Shown: piece by piece, positions 11,571 through 22,735 of the stretch
Position numbering within the stretch: position 1 is the first letter of the stretch
Layout: each line of letters opens with the position of its first letter
NCBI GenBank assembly: GCA_002007465.1
Contig: LNAC01000728.1
Span: 186,001-250,000, forward strand
Direction of reading: 5' to 3'
Length of the DNA stretch: 64,000 nucleotides
DNA from: Ailurus styani
Lineage: Eukaryota > Chordata > Mammalia > Carnivora > Ailuridae
Program-made: the position numbers and the translations under genes
Notes under the pieces: generated by a model
What the model saw: only the letters and a program-made list of their open reading frames with translations
The model's database searches: none
What the model was told of the DNA's origin: nothing

Positions 11571-11747
11571 CACTGGCCATTCTATGACTTTAGCTAATTA
11601 CTTTTGGATGTGTTGACTCTTAGATGGAGGACATCTCATTTGGGAGGGAATTCAGTGCTGGAATGATGGGTCTACAAAGTCACAGGGCATCAGCATCAGA
11701 GTTCAGTTGAGGATTTAAAAACTCCATAAACAAAAATCAACAACAAA

Positions 11748-11984
11748 ATATAGCCACTCTTCTGGGCGCCTGGGTGGCTCAGTGGGTTAAAGCCTCTGCC
11801 TTCGGCTCAGGTCATGATCTCAAGATCCTGGGATCGAGGCCCGCATCGGGCTCTCTGCTCAGTGGGGAGCCTGTTTCCTCCTCTCTCTCTGCCTGCCTCT
11901 CTGCCTACTTGTAATCTCTCTCTCTGTCAAATAAATAAATAAAATCTTAAAAAAAAAAATATATATATATATAGCCACTCTTCT
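11748..11984 (+). mobile_element. CAN-SINE (mustelid-type), full length with perfect TSD
   Basis: The SINE body (11764-11968) starts GGGCGCCTGGGTGGCTCAG, has the 'GGTTAAAGCCTCTGCCTTC' head, the CT-rich middle, an AATAAA repeat and an A/TA tail. It is flanked by a perfect 16-bp target-site duplication ATATAGCCACTCTTCT (11748-11763 and 11969-11984). The family is a tRNA-derived, RNA polymerase III-type SINE mobilised by L1. The perfect duplication implies a recent insertion. It lies 211 bp from an oppositely oriented SINE. Confidence 0.97.
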
Positions 11985-12161
11985 AAGCAAAAGGGATACA
12001 CTGCAGAGACCTGCAGGCTTAGAAAAAGCCCTGAAAGACTTTAGGCAGGACTCCATGAACGACTCCCAGAGCAACATCACCCAAGTGGCCTGTCAAGGCA
12101 CCGGCCGCCTGTCCCACCATTGGCAAAATGGAGAACTGGCAAAATATACTGGAATATGGCT

Positions 12162-12398
12162 CTAGGAACACCTAGTCTTTTTTTTTTAAAAAGATTTTAT
12201 CTATTTATTTGACAGAGAGAGAGATCACAAGTAGGCTGAGAGGCAGGCAGAGAGAGGAGGAGGCAGGCTCCCTGCTGAGCATGGGACTCATGAGTCTGAT
12301 GCGGGATTCAATCCCAGGACCCTGAGATCATGACCTGAGCTGAAGGCAGAGGCTTTAACCCACTGAGCCACGCAGGCGCCCTAGGAACACCTAATCTT
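12162..12398 (-). mobile_element. CAN-SINE (mustelid-type), antisense, with TSD
   Basis: The body (12180-12380) reads T-run, AAAGATTTTATCTATTTATT, the GA-rich middle, then GATCATGACCTGAGCTGAAG and the reverse head ending GGCGCC. Flanks are CTAGGAACACCTAGTCTT (12162-12179) and CTAGGAACACCTAATCTT (12381-12398), 17 of 18 identical. Full length. Confidence 0.96.
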
Positions 12399-12799
12399 AA
12401 CCATAACCCGGGAATCCAGAAACTATCTCCAAAATTATTAAATTTAGAGCTATCCCATGTCTGTTGCACCTGCACTGACAAAAAAGAAACAAAAACTGTT
12501 GTCCATGCATGGCCTCTGGATACCCACAAAACTAGTGAAGGGACACTGACATATCTGCTCAAATCAAGGGTGAGGTCAAGTGTGCTGGGAGGGTAGCCAG
12601 ACGTCTTCATGACCACACCCACTCAATCCCACCTGCTCAATATCCTGGGAATGCATCTAAAACCTCTATCACATTTGGAGCTCTCGCCTCAAGAGAATAT
12701 CTTTAATTGTCCAGTCTCTACAGCACAAGTAAGTATATTAAAAAGATAGCTCTCCACCATTTTTTTCAATCATGATTGATTTTTCAATAAATTAAACTT

Positions 12800-12972
12800 A
12801 TTTTGAGATCATTGCAGATTCACGTTTAGTTGTAAGAAATAATACAGAGATCCCATGAACTCTTCACTCAGTTTCAGTTGCAATCTCTTACAGAGAAGCA
12901 TGGGACAATATTACGACTAGGATGGTGACATTGGTAGAATCCACTGGTCTTATTTAGATTTCTCAGTTTTAC

Positions 12973-13005
<33 letters not shown>

Positions 13006-13135
13006 TGTGTCTGTGTGCGCGTGCGTGAGTGCGTGTATGTTTGTATGTGAGCTTAGTTCTCTGCAATTTTGTCACATGTGTATTTATGTGTCTATCATGA
13101 CAGTCAAGACACAGGATACAAGACAAACCTTGTTG
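12800..13135. mobile_element. Old LINE-1 3' UTR-type fragment
   Basis: 'TTGTAAGAAATAATACAGAG', 'ATCCCATGAACTCTTCACTC', 'GTGACATTGGTAGAATCCAC' and 'CTGCAATTTTGTCACATGTG' are in the order of an ancient mammalian L1 3' region that contains a GT tract. I am not certain of its orientation or subfamily. Confidence 0.65.
12975..13050. repeat. (GT)15 microsatellite with degenerate TG/CG extension
   Basis: A pure GT run at 12975-13004 is followed by CTGTGTCTGTGTGCGCGTGC and further TG steps to about 13050. The alternating purine-pyrimidine character with CG steps gives it some Z-DNA potential. Confidence 0.93.
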
Positions 13136-14104
13136 TGTTGAAAATCTGGGAATGGCTATAACAGAAGCTATGGACTATCTTGGATGGTTCCTAAAATGGT
13201 TTTGGATATGATGTCTCCTGCAACAGTAAACTGGACGGGGTCCTTGTTCACAGGGGCTCATAGTAGGATGTACCATTTTTATAGAACCAGGTTTCTTTTC
13301 TTTTCACCTTTATTCAGGCATGAAGTCTTCCTCCTATTGGCCTCCTATTCTGCCTCCTTTCTCCAGCTTCCCCTGAGCCAAGACTCTCTCATTGTCTAAA
13401 GAGTTGGCTACCTTGACTCTTCTGGGCTCCCATCCACCCTCACAGAGCTTCAGAGTTCATTTTGTTTCCCATAAATAAATAACAGTTTTCTAGTCCTAGC
13501 AAATTACATTTATCATTCTTGCTCAAGAGCCAGGTACGAAGACTGGGAACTCGGTGCAGAGCGCTCACTCCCATAGCCTAGGTTTGCACAAGACAGGCCT
13601 AGAGGTTTCAGAGTGCTGGCATGGCGCAGACACACAAAATGCTACTTACAGTTTTATTCCTGCCACATCAAAACTTCTTCATATAGACCAATTTAATTTA
13701 AAAAAACTTAATTTTTAAAAAAGTGGTAATTTGGTAATATTTGAGTGTTGATTCTCAGGTAAAGAGATAACTACTCCAAAATACACTGAATATAACATTG
13801 ATTTCCATTTCCAGATGAATGCTAAAAACATCCTTATGTTGGTGAATGGTCAAAATTTTGTTAGAACTTTCTTCATTTTTAGATATTTCATCGTATTTAT
13901 TTTACCTTTTTCATTTCATAAGTTGCAGTATATCATTTTGTTTGATATTATTATTAGCAATAGCAATTATTAAAGTCATAATCCAAACAGCCAACTAAAA
14001 TAAAGCATGGTAAGAACTTATAAGGACATTGGAACAAGATGCTATATGAAAATAAGGAGAGAAATGAATACATGTAATTTTTTTGTATTTCTATATACAT
14101 TTTC
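13136..14104. other. AT-rich sequence, no gene recognised
   Basis: No repeat family or gene is recognised. The stretch 13690-14100 is very AT-rich with A- and T-runs, and may be unrecognised old LINE debris. Confidence 0.4.
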
Positions 14105-14345
14105 TTTTTTTAAATTCAAAATTAAGTACTTACCATATAGTATATCATTAGCTTCAGAGGTAAAGTTTAGTGATTCATCAGTTGCATAGAACACCCAGTT
14201 TCATCACATCATATGCCCTCCTAATGCCCATCACCCAGTTACCCCATCCCCCTTCACCACCCCTCCAGCAACCCTCAGTTTGTGTCCTATAGTTAAGAGT
14301 CTCTTATGGTTTGTCTCCCTCTCTGATTTCGTCTCATTTTTGAAT
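14105..14345 (-). mobile_element. Carnivore LINE-1 3' end, antisense
   Basis: Reading the plus strand: T-rich start, 'AGCTTCAGAGGTAAAGTTTA', 'GTGATTCATCAGTTGCATAG', 'GCCCATCACCCAGTTACCCC', 'CTCCAGCAACCCTCAGTTTG' and 'GTTAAGAGTCTCTTATGGTT'. This is the reverse complement of the L1 3' UTR common in carnivores, including its G-rich tract (C-rich here). 5'-truncated, with no clear target-site duplication. Confidence 0.88.
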
Positions 14346-15210
14346 ATACGTAATTCTTAATTGTGATTTTTATTTTAAGCATATCTAGTGTGTTAGGTTT
14401 GTTGTATGTTCCATTAACTGAGTGCTTACTACATGTTTGGCATTGTGCTAGGAAGAGAATTAAAGTTCGGGGACCCTATTTTGGGACATTGTTTTTTTTT
14501 TGTTTTTTTTTTTTTAGAGAAGAAATATGCTTGAGATGAAATAAATCATTTCACCTGACTACCCTTCAAGTAGCTTCCTGGTAACTCATTTCAAGTTTTT
14601 CTGATGTCGGATGAAAACACCCAAAAGTTTAGAACTTTTAAAAACTTTTAAAAAGTCTTGTGAACAACTCTAATTACTGGGGAAACTATTCACATCACTG
14701 GGAGACCTTGGGTGGTGGCAAACCCAACAAAGGTAACAGTCGTCCCAGTGACAAGAGCAGGTTTAGAGCCGGCAGGATCAGAATACAGCAGCTACTGGGC
14801 TAGGGGTCTGCAGGGACGTGAGCCACCATGAGAGCTTCCTAGCACTGCTGGAACACCTACTCTGAATCTGGCAAGTTGCCAGGAGCTTAATGTGCACCAT
14901 GGTTGACCTTCGTATCTGCAGTCTGAGATAGATACAGTCCACATTCTGTGAACGAGTCTCACTCTGCTAAGTCTCACTCTGTTAAGAAGTAGCAGAATCT
15001 AGATTTGCCTCTGAAGCCGTGGTCTTCCTACCACACTGTGATGTTTCTCAAAAGTAAGGACATTTGGAAGGACAGGTGTCTCGGGAACTTTGGGAGCACA
15101 GAGACGACGAATGATACTGTTGCTCTTGTCAATCATGTCAGGATCATCTTCATGCTGGCATGGTCTGGGGATACTGGTAGGTATGCAGTGACTGTTGTTT
15201 GAATTAAATT
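14346..15210. other. No gene recognised
   Basis: A short segment at 14412-14455 resembles the 5' part of MIR or the 3' end of L2 but is too small to assign. A double T-run lies at 14491-14513. The rest is unrecognised single-copy sequence. Confidence 0.35.
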
Positions 15211-15387
15211 GAAAAGAGTTTCTAGGGGCCCCTCAGAGCCTCAGTTGGTTAAATGTCTAACTCTTGGTTTTGGCTCAGGTCATGATCTTAGAGTCCTGGG
15301 ATCAAGCCCTCTGTCCCAGCCCCCTTGGCTGGGAGCCTGCTTCTTCCGCTTCCTCTGCTCCTCCCCCTACTTGTGCTCTTTCTCTCA

Positions 15388-15418
<31 letters not shown>

Positions 15419-15450
15419 AATCTTAAAAAAAAGAAAAGAAAAGAGTTTCT
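15211..15450 (+). mobile_element. CAN-SINE, full length with TSD
   Basis: The body (15224-15437) starts GGGGCCCCTCAGAGCCTCAG, contains GGCTCAGGTCATGATCTTAG, a C-rich middle, then an (AAAT) repeat of about eight units at 15389-15420 and a mixed A/G tail. Flanked by a perfect 13-bp duplication GAAAAGAGTTTCT (15211-15223 and 15438-15450). The head differs from the mustelid-type copies at 11.7 and 34.0 kb, so this is an older CAN-SINE subfamily. Confidence 0.94.
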
Positions 15451-16016
15451 TCCAGGGCCACAGCCTAAGCCCAACATCCTCACCCACAGATATTTAGGAA
15501 CCTTCTCTGTCCACTCTAAAATTTATCTCCAGGATCCTCCAGTGGATGGGTGAAGTTCCCAAAGTCACCTTTAAAGAAGAAAGGTGTCCCCCTAAATGTG
15601 TCCCCGGCATTTTTGAGGGTTAGAGGGAGGCCAACCAGAGCCTATCAGCAGGGACTCAGCTTCCACAAGAAGATGGAAGAGTCATTGCAGTTCTTGATGT
15701 GATTGAGACAAGACTGACTCAGCAGGCTGGGATTTGAGGCTAACAACTACCACCACTACCGACAACAAACACATAGCTACTATCGCCATTCTCTCCTCCT
15801 CTCTTCTGTAAGCACTTATGAATCCCCCACAAAACCACCTGCATCCTCCCTATGTTTATACCAACCCCAGCAAATAAGTCTTTAACCACTCCATTGGTCA
15901 GGTTCCCCTCCACCATGCCGCTTCTTCTTGGTCTCCTGTGGTCCACCTCTCAGTCCTTCCATGAGCACCTGTGGTCATGTGGCTTCCTGTGCCTTCCCTA
16001 GAACTGATGACTGTTC
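15451..16016. other. No gene recognised
   Basis: Single-copy-like sequence with pyrimidine-rich patches. A minus-strand open frame at 15740-15946 has no recognisable domain. Confidence 0.4.
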
Positions 16017-16091
16017 TTTTTTTTTTTTAATTTAAATTCAATTAGCCAACATAAAGTACATCCTTAGTGTCAGTTGTAGAGTTCAAGAATT
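16017..16091 (-). mobile_element. Carnivore LINE-1 3' terminal stub, antisense
   Basis: A T-run (16017-16028) is followed by 'AATTTAAATTCAATTAGCCA' and 'GTCAGTTGTAGAGTTCA', the reverse complement of the extreme 3' end of carnivore L1. Only about 75 bp remain, because the L1 sequence does not resume beyond the SINE that follows. Either a very short 5'-truncated insertion or a deletion explains this. Confidence 0.75.
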
Positions 16092-16334
16092 CTTTTTTTT
16101 TAAAGGATTTTATTTATTTATTTGAAAGAGAGAGAAAGAGAGAGAGAGAGAAAGAAAGCGAGAAAAAGAGAGAAAGATATCACAAGCAGGAGAAAAGGGT
16201 AGAGGGAGAAGCAGACTCCCTGCCGAGTGGGGAGCCCAATGTAGGGCTCAATCGCAGGACCCCGGGATCATGACCCAAGTCAAAGGTAGACACCCAACTG
16301 ACTGAGCTACCCAGGCACCCTGAGTTCGAGAATT
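16079..16334 (-). mobile_element. CAN-SINE, antisense, with expanded GA tract and TSD
   Basis: The body (16092-16321) shows a T-run, AAAGGATTTTATTTATTTAT, an expanded AG/AAAG purine tract (16123-16178), then the reverse middle and head ending GAGCTACCCAGGCACCC. Flanks are GAGTTCAAGAATT (16079-16091) and GAGTTCGAGAATT (16322-16334), 12 of 13 identical. It sits against the L1 stub to its left. Confidence 0.95.
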
Positions 16335-16814
16335 ATTAATTGAAGGTATCAGATGCCATGGTCTAACCCTTAGGCATCCCCTAGGAGCCATTCTCTAAAA
16401 GCAGCCTGGATTTTAAAGTCACAATTCACATGTTGTTCCAGAGCTCATTTTTTTAAAAAAAAATTTACAAGCCTTTACAGATAAATGTTTGTGACCCAAA
16501 TAGATGGAAGAAAGTTTTAGAGTCTTTATCATGAGTTGGCACTAAGTCATGGGAGCTGATAGTCTAAGTGGCCAGGGATGGTTTCTCTTCTCCAGCCACT
16601 CTGCCAAATCTATCCATGGGGGACATTCATGAAAAAAAAAAAATCAGTTGTCGATTCTCAGCGCTTTCAATATTTTAAACACTAACCAAGTAAGAGACCA
16701 CAAGTTTCCTTGTGTCCGTGCCATATTATTGGGCTATTTCTAGAATTTGTGACAAAAGAGACCCGAATTTCAGAAGCTATGGTAGGTTGTGGGTCATTGG
16801 AAACAAATTTGACT
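16335..16814. other. No gene recognised
   Basis: Single-copy-like sequence between two SINEs, with A- and T-runs at 16450-16460 and 16632-16643. No coding signal. Confidence 0.4.
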
Positions 16815-17026
16815 CTCTTTTCCTGATTTTTTTTAAGGATTTTATTTATTTGAGGCAGAGAAAGAGTAAGCACAAGTAGGGGGGAGGATCAGAGGAAGAG
16901 AGAGAAGCAGGCTTCCTGCCGAGCAAGGAGCCCAGTGTGGGGCTCGATCCTAGGACCCTGGGATCATGACCTGAGCTGAAGGCAGATTCTTAGCCACCTG
17001 AGCCACCCAGACATCCCTCTTTTCTT
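16815..17026 (-). mobile_element. CAN-SINE, antisense
   Basis: The body (16825-17016) contains AAGGATTTTATTTATTTGAG, the GA-rich middle, GGGATCATGACCTGAGCTGA and the reverse head ending AGCCACCCAGACATC. Probable short duplication CTCTTTTCCT (16815-16824) versus CTCTTTTCTT (17017-17026). Older than the copies with perfect duplications. Confidence 0.92.
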
Positions 17027-18114
17027 CATTCTAAGTATCCCTGGGACACATGGTGCACCAAGGAGATGCAGGAGAGTTCTCAGAGGGCCGCCAATCATAC
17101 TGATGTACTTTCTTCCTATCCTTGCTTCTCTTATCCTTCTTGGCCTTCTCTGCTTCTCCCTCATGACATAATTTGCTGTTTAATGCATTCTCTGAGCTTT
17201 TAATTTTAACCATTTCATTTTTGTTTATAACAGTGAGCTGTCTTTTAAAATGGTGTCCTACTGTTTACTTTCTACTGTCTGCAGTGGTCCTGTATCTACA
17301 TTTAATCTTGGGTGGGTTGAACGGATGACAGGTTCTAGAGTTTTGCTTTTCCCAGTCCAGCCTTAGTGAGCTGTTCCATGGATCTCAAACCTAGTTCTGA
17401 TGAAGCACTGGTCTTCTAAATGGAAGACACCACCTTGTTTTAATATAGTCTCCTGACTACTTATGGGAGGGAGGGAGTTTGCAGACAAGACATAAGAAGG
17501 TTTCTGGGGGTCACATAAATAGGAAGGGGTTCCTGAGATGGTGTTCACCCTCTGTTGCCAGCATCTACTCACCCCCAACCATGTGGAGTGGTCTTGTCTG
17601 CCATATAAAAATGTAGCAGCCACACTTGGCTCTGCATATATTTATCATCAACATATATTCTGAACCCAGCTCCCCTGCTTTATATCCCTTCACTCAGTCA
17701 TCACTTCCACTCTTCAACTGAAAGACTTTCTGTTTACTTATACCAAATCACATGATGGGAGATAAATGTTCAAATCCTTATTTATGGGCATTTAAAGATT
17801 GCAACACTGCTTTTACAAGGCAGCTATTTGATTCCAAAATGGATAAGCTACAAAGCTACAGTTGGCCTCCATCACGTCTGCAAAGGGACAGAGTCCTAAA
17901 GTTGGTTTTGCTCATAAAAAGCTAAACAATGACACACAGATCTGGAAGCAAATAGACCCAGAATGCACCCTGCAGAATGCTAACAGGGCCCATTAGACTG
18001 GTGTCGCCATAGTGGAACACGAACATTTGGAGACCCAGTGTAGACTCACAAGTTCCGAGAGTTGCCAGCCAACAGTACTGCCTAATCAAGCTTGTCTGCA
18101 GTCATGACACCCGA
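17027..18114. other. Single-copy-like sequence, no gene recognised
   Basis: No repeat family or coding feature recognised. A minus-strand open frame at 17363-17623 (86 codons) has no known domain. Confidence 0.45.
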
Positions 18115-18365
18115 GAAATGGTGTTAATATTTATAGAGGATTAGGACAGTTCTAGTGCTATGCATGAGTTGTCAACCTAATTCTCACAACAACCATTAGG
18201 ACTTATTCCCATTTTACAGATGAGGATACGGAAGCACAGAGAGGTTGTACCACTTGACCCAGATCACACAGCCACAGAGTGGCAAAACTGGGATTAAATT
18301 CCAATCTTCTAGCTCCAGAGACTTGCCCATAGCTAGTGTGCTCTGCCACCTTTCCTGCAGGACAG
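18115..18365 (+). repeat. MIR SINE, well preserved
   Basis: Clear sense-strand MIR core: 'CTAATTCTCACAACAACCAT', 'CCCATTTTACAGATGAGGAT', 'GGAAGCACAGAGAGGTTG', 'GATCACACAGCCACAGAGTG' and 'GGCAAAACTGGGATTAAATT'. One of the best-preserved MIR copies here. Inactive. Confidence 0.92.
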
Positions 18366-18789
18366 TTGCTCCCCCTGCTCACCAGAAACTCATTCAGCCA
18401 CCCAGAGTCAGGGTTACTCAAGGGACTGACTTCCGTTGCCTCACAGGATAGGACACTCTTCATGCTCAGGTACATCTGCTTGTCCCCAACGCCTCACTTT
18501 TGTCTTCATCCCGCTTCCAGAGACATCCAGAATGTGCTTTTGTTTTCCTTTTTTACCTCCTAACAACCTCCAGAGATTTGAAGATATTAATTGGTCCTTT
18601 CAAATGCACCTGAATATTACCTTTATGGTTAGCGGAAGCAGCCCTGGCCTATCAGAAAAATGGGGGCACTGATTAAACAATTTGCTACTGTCCAGGCTCT
18701 ATTGGCAACATGAATTTAAAGTTGGATATCAAGTGCCTGAAGAATAATCTCAAGGAAATAGTAAGATATGCTGATAATTATTTATTTAG
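18366..18789. other. No gene recognised
   Basis: Overlapping plus-strand open frames at 18336-18672 use the same bases in two frames and are treated as chance. No repeat is recognised. Confidence 0.4.
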
Positions 18790-19430
18790 TTATTTACAGT
18801 GTCATTTATATTACCCACAAATTAGAAATAACCTAAGTACCCAAAATAAGGGAATTAAAAAAGTATAATTTAACCATACAGTATTATATGAATGCATTAA
18901 AATTAATGTTTTCCAATAAATTAAGGATGAGAAGTTCTCAAAATATGGCCATTTCTAAAAGTGGGACTAAAAAAAGGGGCACCTGGGTGGCTCAATCCAC
19001 TAAGTGTCTGCCTTCGGCTCAGGTCATGATCCCAGGGTCCCAGGATGGAGTCCCAGGTCGGGCTCTGTGCTCAGTGGGAGCCTCCTTCTCCCTCTGCCCC
19101 ACCCTCTGCTCATGTTCTCTTTCTCTCTCTCTCACTCACTCTCTCTCAAATAAATAAAAATAAATAAATAACCAAAAGTGGATTAAAACAATATTAAAAT
19201 ACTGCCTCAATTTTGAAAAAAAAATGCCAGAAGAAAAAAAAAACCCTCAGAAATACATATACATAGAAAAGAATGGAAAGAAATGTGCCATTCTACTTAT
19301 AATGGGGTATATTTATCTTTTCTGAATACTCTGTATATTTCTCACATTTTCAAAAATGGGCCTTCATTACTCTTGAAATCTGAGGGAATACTTTGTCATT
19401 GTGTGTATTGTTTTTTAAATGATCTAAATG
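18790..19430 (+). mobile_element. Old LINE-1 3'-end fragment interrupted by a SINE
   Basis: 'TTAGAAATAACCTAAGTACC', 'GAATGCATTAAAATTAATGT' and, beyond the SINE, 'ATACATATACATAGAAAAGA' and 'TTTCTCACATTTTCAAAAAT' follow the order of an ancient L1 ORF2 3' end and 3' UTR. The SINE at 18957-19188 splits it. Strongly diverged. Confidence 0.6.
18957..19188 (+). mobile_element. CAN-SINE, full length, with imperfect TSD
   Basis: The body (18973-19173) starts GGGGCACCTGGGTGGCTCAA, includes GTCTGCCTTCGGCTCAGGTC, a CT repeat and AAATAAATAAAAATAAATAA. Flanks AAAAGTGGGACTAAAA (18957-18972) and AAAAGTGGATTAAAA (19174-19188) are a diverged duplication. Inserted in an old L1 in the same orientation. Confidence 0.94.
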
Positions 19431-19670
19431 TGTCCAAGAATCATCTACAGCTGAGGATGGATTTGAAGACTGGGGAGAGGGGCAAATGACGCTGAAATGG
19501 GTTGAATCCACATCCATTTTGATCCCAATGTTTTGGCCCCAAAACGCTTTGAACTCCCCAATGCATTCCAGAACTCAGCAGCCAGGGAATGAGAGCAGCT
19601 GTGGCCTCTCCCCTACAGACTCCGTCTCGTTGGGGTTTGTAGTGGACATTGTCAGGGCTCCACCCATTTA
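19431..19670. other. No gene recognised
   Basis: Short single-copy stretch between an old L1 and a DNA-transposon relic. No signal of interest. Confidence 0.4.
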
Positions 19671-19831
19671 GGGCTGTCAGATAAAATGCAGGACACCCAG
19701 TTAAATTCGAACTTAGATAAACAACGAATATTGCATGGGACATACTTACGTGAAGAAATTATTCTTTGTTTATCTGCAAATGAGATTTAGCTAGACATCC
19801 TGTATTTTAGCTGCTAAATCTGGCGACTCTA
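19671..19831. mobile_element. Palindromic MITE-type DNA transposon relic
   Basis: The left arm (19671-19730: CAGATAAAATGCAGGAC, CAGTTAAATTCGAACTTAG, GATAAACAACGAATA) is the diverged inverted complement of the right arm (19760-19831: TATTCTTTGTTTATC, GAGATTTAGCTAGACATCC, TGTATTTTAGCTGC, CTAAATCTGGCGAC). The spacer holds ATTGCATGGGACATACTTA. It matches an ancient palindromic mammalian MITE, possibly MER53-type; the name is uncertain. Confidence 0.75.
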
Positions 19832-21576
19832 CATGCAGACCCCATTCAGATTTCCTTTTCACCATTTTTGTAAATGTAAAAATGTTCCCCTTCTCCCTTA
19901 CTGGTCCCTCTAGGAGCACTTCCTTATTAAATCATTCACCCAGGAATCCTGCTCAGGAACTGTTTCTGTGGAGGCTGAAGTCAGAAGAAGCTTATCCTCC
20001 CTTCCTTGCCCCAACCTTTCCTCTGTGTCTTTAGCTATCTCTCTGTCTCTCTGCCTCTCCTCTATCTAGTTCTCAAAAACTGTTCTTTTTAATTTTTTCA
20101 TGGATTATCTAAAAACTAAATATCCTCAGGATTTTCTCCAATGCATAAAAACGTTACTAGTACAGGTAGTAAGCACTTTCCCACTAGAGTCCCACTGAGG
20201 GTTGGACTGGGCTCCCACTAGCTTCTTGGCAGCAAGACCTACCCATATTTTTCCTCTATGTTCCTCTGACCTAGGTCCCTGGACCTATGGACCTCCTGTT
20301 TTCTCTTCCTCTTGGAGTGCAGAAAATGCAGCCCCTAGCTTTTCTCTTCACACTGCTCTGGGATGTGCTTGGTTCTGAGGCTGCCTTCTGACCCATCTGT
20401 GGTGAGAGTCCTAGAGCCACTTGTCTGCCACTCAGGCACACATGCTGTCTGTGGCTTCTTGCTGAGCCTTGCTTTCTTCTCAGCTCTGCTCTTTGCTCTG
20501 GGAAGTAGGAAAATGTCTCTTGGGATGCCCAGACTTACATGATATGGAGATATCTAGCCTCCCTAACCCCAACTCCCTCAGGAGCTAACCTAGCATGGGG
20601 AGTGGACAGGACCCAGTCATAGACCAATATCTGAACTATGACTTGCCCTAACGTTCCTTTCCCTTCTCAGTTGGTGAGATTCCAGATTGTCTGAGGTTCA
20701 TTGGAAAGGACAGGATCCTTTCGTTACAGATCCTTGTAAACACATTCACTTTCTAGATCTTTCTGTCTTATTTCATAACATCAAGATTGTTAAATTTAGC
20801 TGTTAAGAATTTGCTTCTCTTTCCTCTGATCCTATTCTGACAAAGAGTCCCTGTGGCAGATCAGGCAGGTTGATGGTTGGAGAAGGGAAAGGAAGGGAAA
20901 AATGTATTGTGAGTATCTTAACATCATAATACCAGACTATACAGTAGGTCAGCAGATGTAGCTGAGGCAACATATAAAGAATCCAACTAGAAAAATCTGC
21001 CCAAACTATATCAAATAACTCTTTTTTCCCCTTAGTGTACCTTCTGAAAATTGCTGTAGTCCAGAAGGCAGAATAATGTAAAAAGGAACCCTCTCCCAAC
21101 ATCTAGCCAGTTATGAACTAGTTCGGGAGTAAATCTGAAGCCTCAAGTAGCAATAAATGAGAGAAACAGCTCCTGTAAGCAGGCGACGTTCACTGATGTA
21201 TTAGGTAACAGAGAGAGAAGGAACTATCAGGAGGCAGAAGGGAAGAGATAGAAAAATATGCTGCCACCAATTTTTAGGTTTGCAGTGGGCATGGAAGAAG
21301 CAGGGTCCATAATCCCTTTTGGACATGGCATGGTGGGGGAGTTGGGAGTCAGTGAAGAAAAGATATGACTCTTTTCCAAAATGTTGTTGTCTTAATTTTC
21401 TCCATGTCACTCATGTTTTCATTGAACCAATTACTGTTGATGGAAAAACCATTTCACTTAGATTTAGATCATAAAGAGCTGGCTTAATTGGATGGGTAGC
21501 TATGAACAATTTTGGGTAAGCATTTTGGGGTAAGCTTAGAGATGCTAAAATAATGCAGAGGCATGAGATACAACCA
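19832..21576. other. Single-copy-like sequence, no gene recognised
   Basis: 1.7 kb without a recognised repeat or gene. Pyrimidine-rich around 19980-20070. Minus-strand open frames at 20803-21102 and 21201-21410 have no recognised domain. Confidence 0.45.
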
Positions 21577-22735
21577 TTCATTTATCCATCTTACTAATTC
21601 ACTTGGCAAATGATTCTTGAGCACCTACACTGTCCCATTCCTGTCCTAAGCAATGGAAGGCAGAGAGATGAATAAAAAATGATATGCCAACAAGATGTTA
21701 TCATGAGGTAGAGGAGATACGTGGCAACTAGATTTATTACATAAGAGGGTGCCATGGTGACCTATGTCATGGGAGGAGACCAGCTCTACCTAGAGAGGAT
21801 GGGTGTTGACTTCTCAAAGGAGATGCCTCTTCAGGAAGCAGAAGAAAACCAGTTGTATGCTTTGAATGGAAGAGCATTCCAGAGAGTGAAAACAGACTTT
21901 AATAAGGGCCAGAGGCCAGAGAGAACACAGCATGTTTAAGGAAATGACCTAACTTTAGTGTGAGACGACCTCAGAGGATTTGGGGAGCCAATGGAAATGA
22001 GTCTGCAGAAGCCAGATTGTCAGGGTTCCTCAGCTCATGATGTAAAATTTGGACATTATCCTTTGATGATGGAAAGTCAATTGACTGTTTTTAACAAGAA
22101 AAGCATGACCAAACATAACACATTTTGGAAAGATCACTCGTGTGGTATTGTGTTGAGGCCAACCTGGAGGGCTGTCACATACTCTAGGGGAGCTAAAATG
22201 GGGTCAGAACTAAATCAGTAGGAGTGGGGATAAAGGGAAAGGTAGGTTCAAGAGGTTGTGTGTGTGTGGAAAACTAAGGAGGTAGAACATGTACAAAGGA
22301 AGTGGGGGGATCAGATGTTGTCCAAGGTTTTGGCTTGGAAAGGGAATACTTAGGCATGCAGGATTGAAAGAAGGTTTCCCTGGAATCAGAGGAAAGACGT
22401 TCAGCTTTAGATTTGCCAAATTTGAGATATCTGTGGGACATCCAAATGGAGATGTCTTTGTGCTGTTTGCAGTATAGGACTGAACCTCAGTAGACAGGTC
22501 TGAGTCAATTTATTATTTGGGAATTGAGTCTCTGAGGCTGTGAATCAGCAATATCTGGAACACTGCTATCTAAGGGGTAGGAAAGAAGAAGACTAGCCAG
22601 TGAAAGAGGCTGAAAATAATAAGCCAGTGGTATAATAGAGGAAGCTGGAGCCTGATTACCAAGAGACAAGGAAGACAGTATCAAGAAGGAAATGGTTCAC
22701 TTTGCCAAATTCCATAGCAAAAAGTCACAGAGGGC
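21577..22735 (-). mobile_element. L2 LINE, 1.1-kb antisense copy
   Basis: Plus-strand landmarks appear in the order expected for reverse-complement L2: 'CATTCATTTATCCATC' (3' end), 'CCTGTCCTAAGCAATGGAAG', 'GGAAGAGCATTCCAGAGAG', 'GGGCCAGAGGCCAGAGAG', 'TTTGGAAAGATCACTCGTGT', 'GACATCCAAATGGAGATGTC' and 'GTTCACTTTGCCAAATTCC'. It covers the 3' UTR and part of the reverse-transcriptase frame and is full of stops. One of the longest contiguous ancient elements here. Confidence 0.8.

Noticed and set aside
22254..22269. Short GT tract
   Set aside because: About seven units only, inside an antisense L2; too short to list as a microsatellite.
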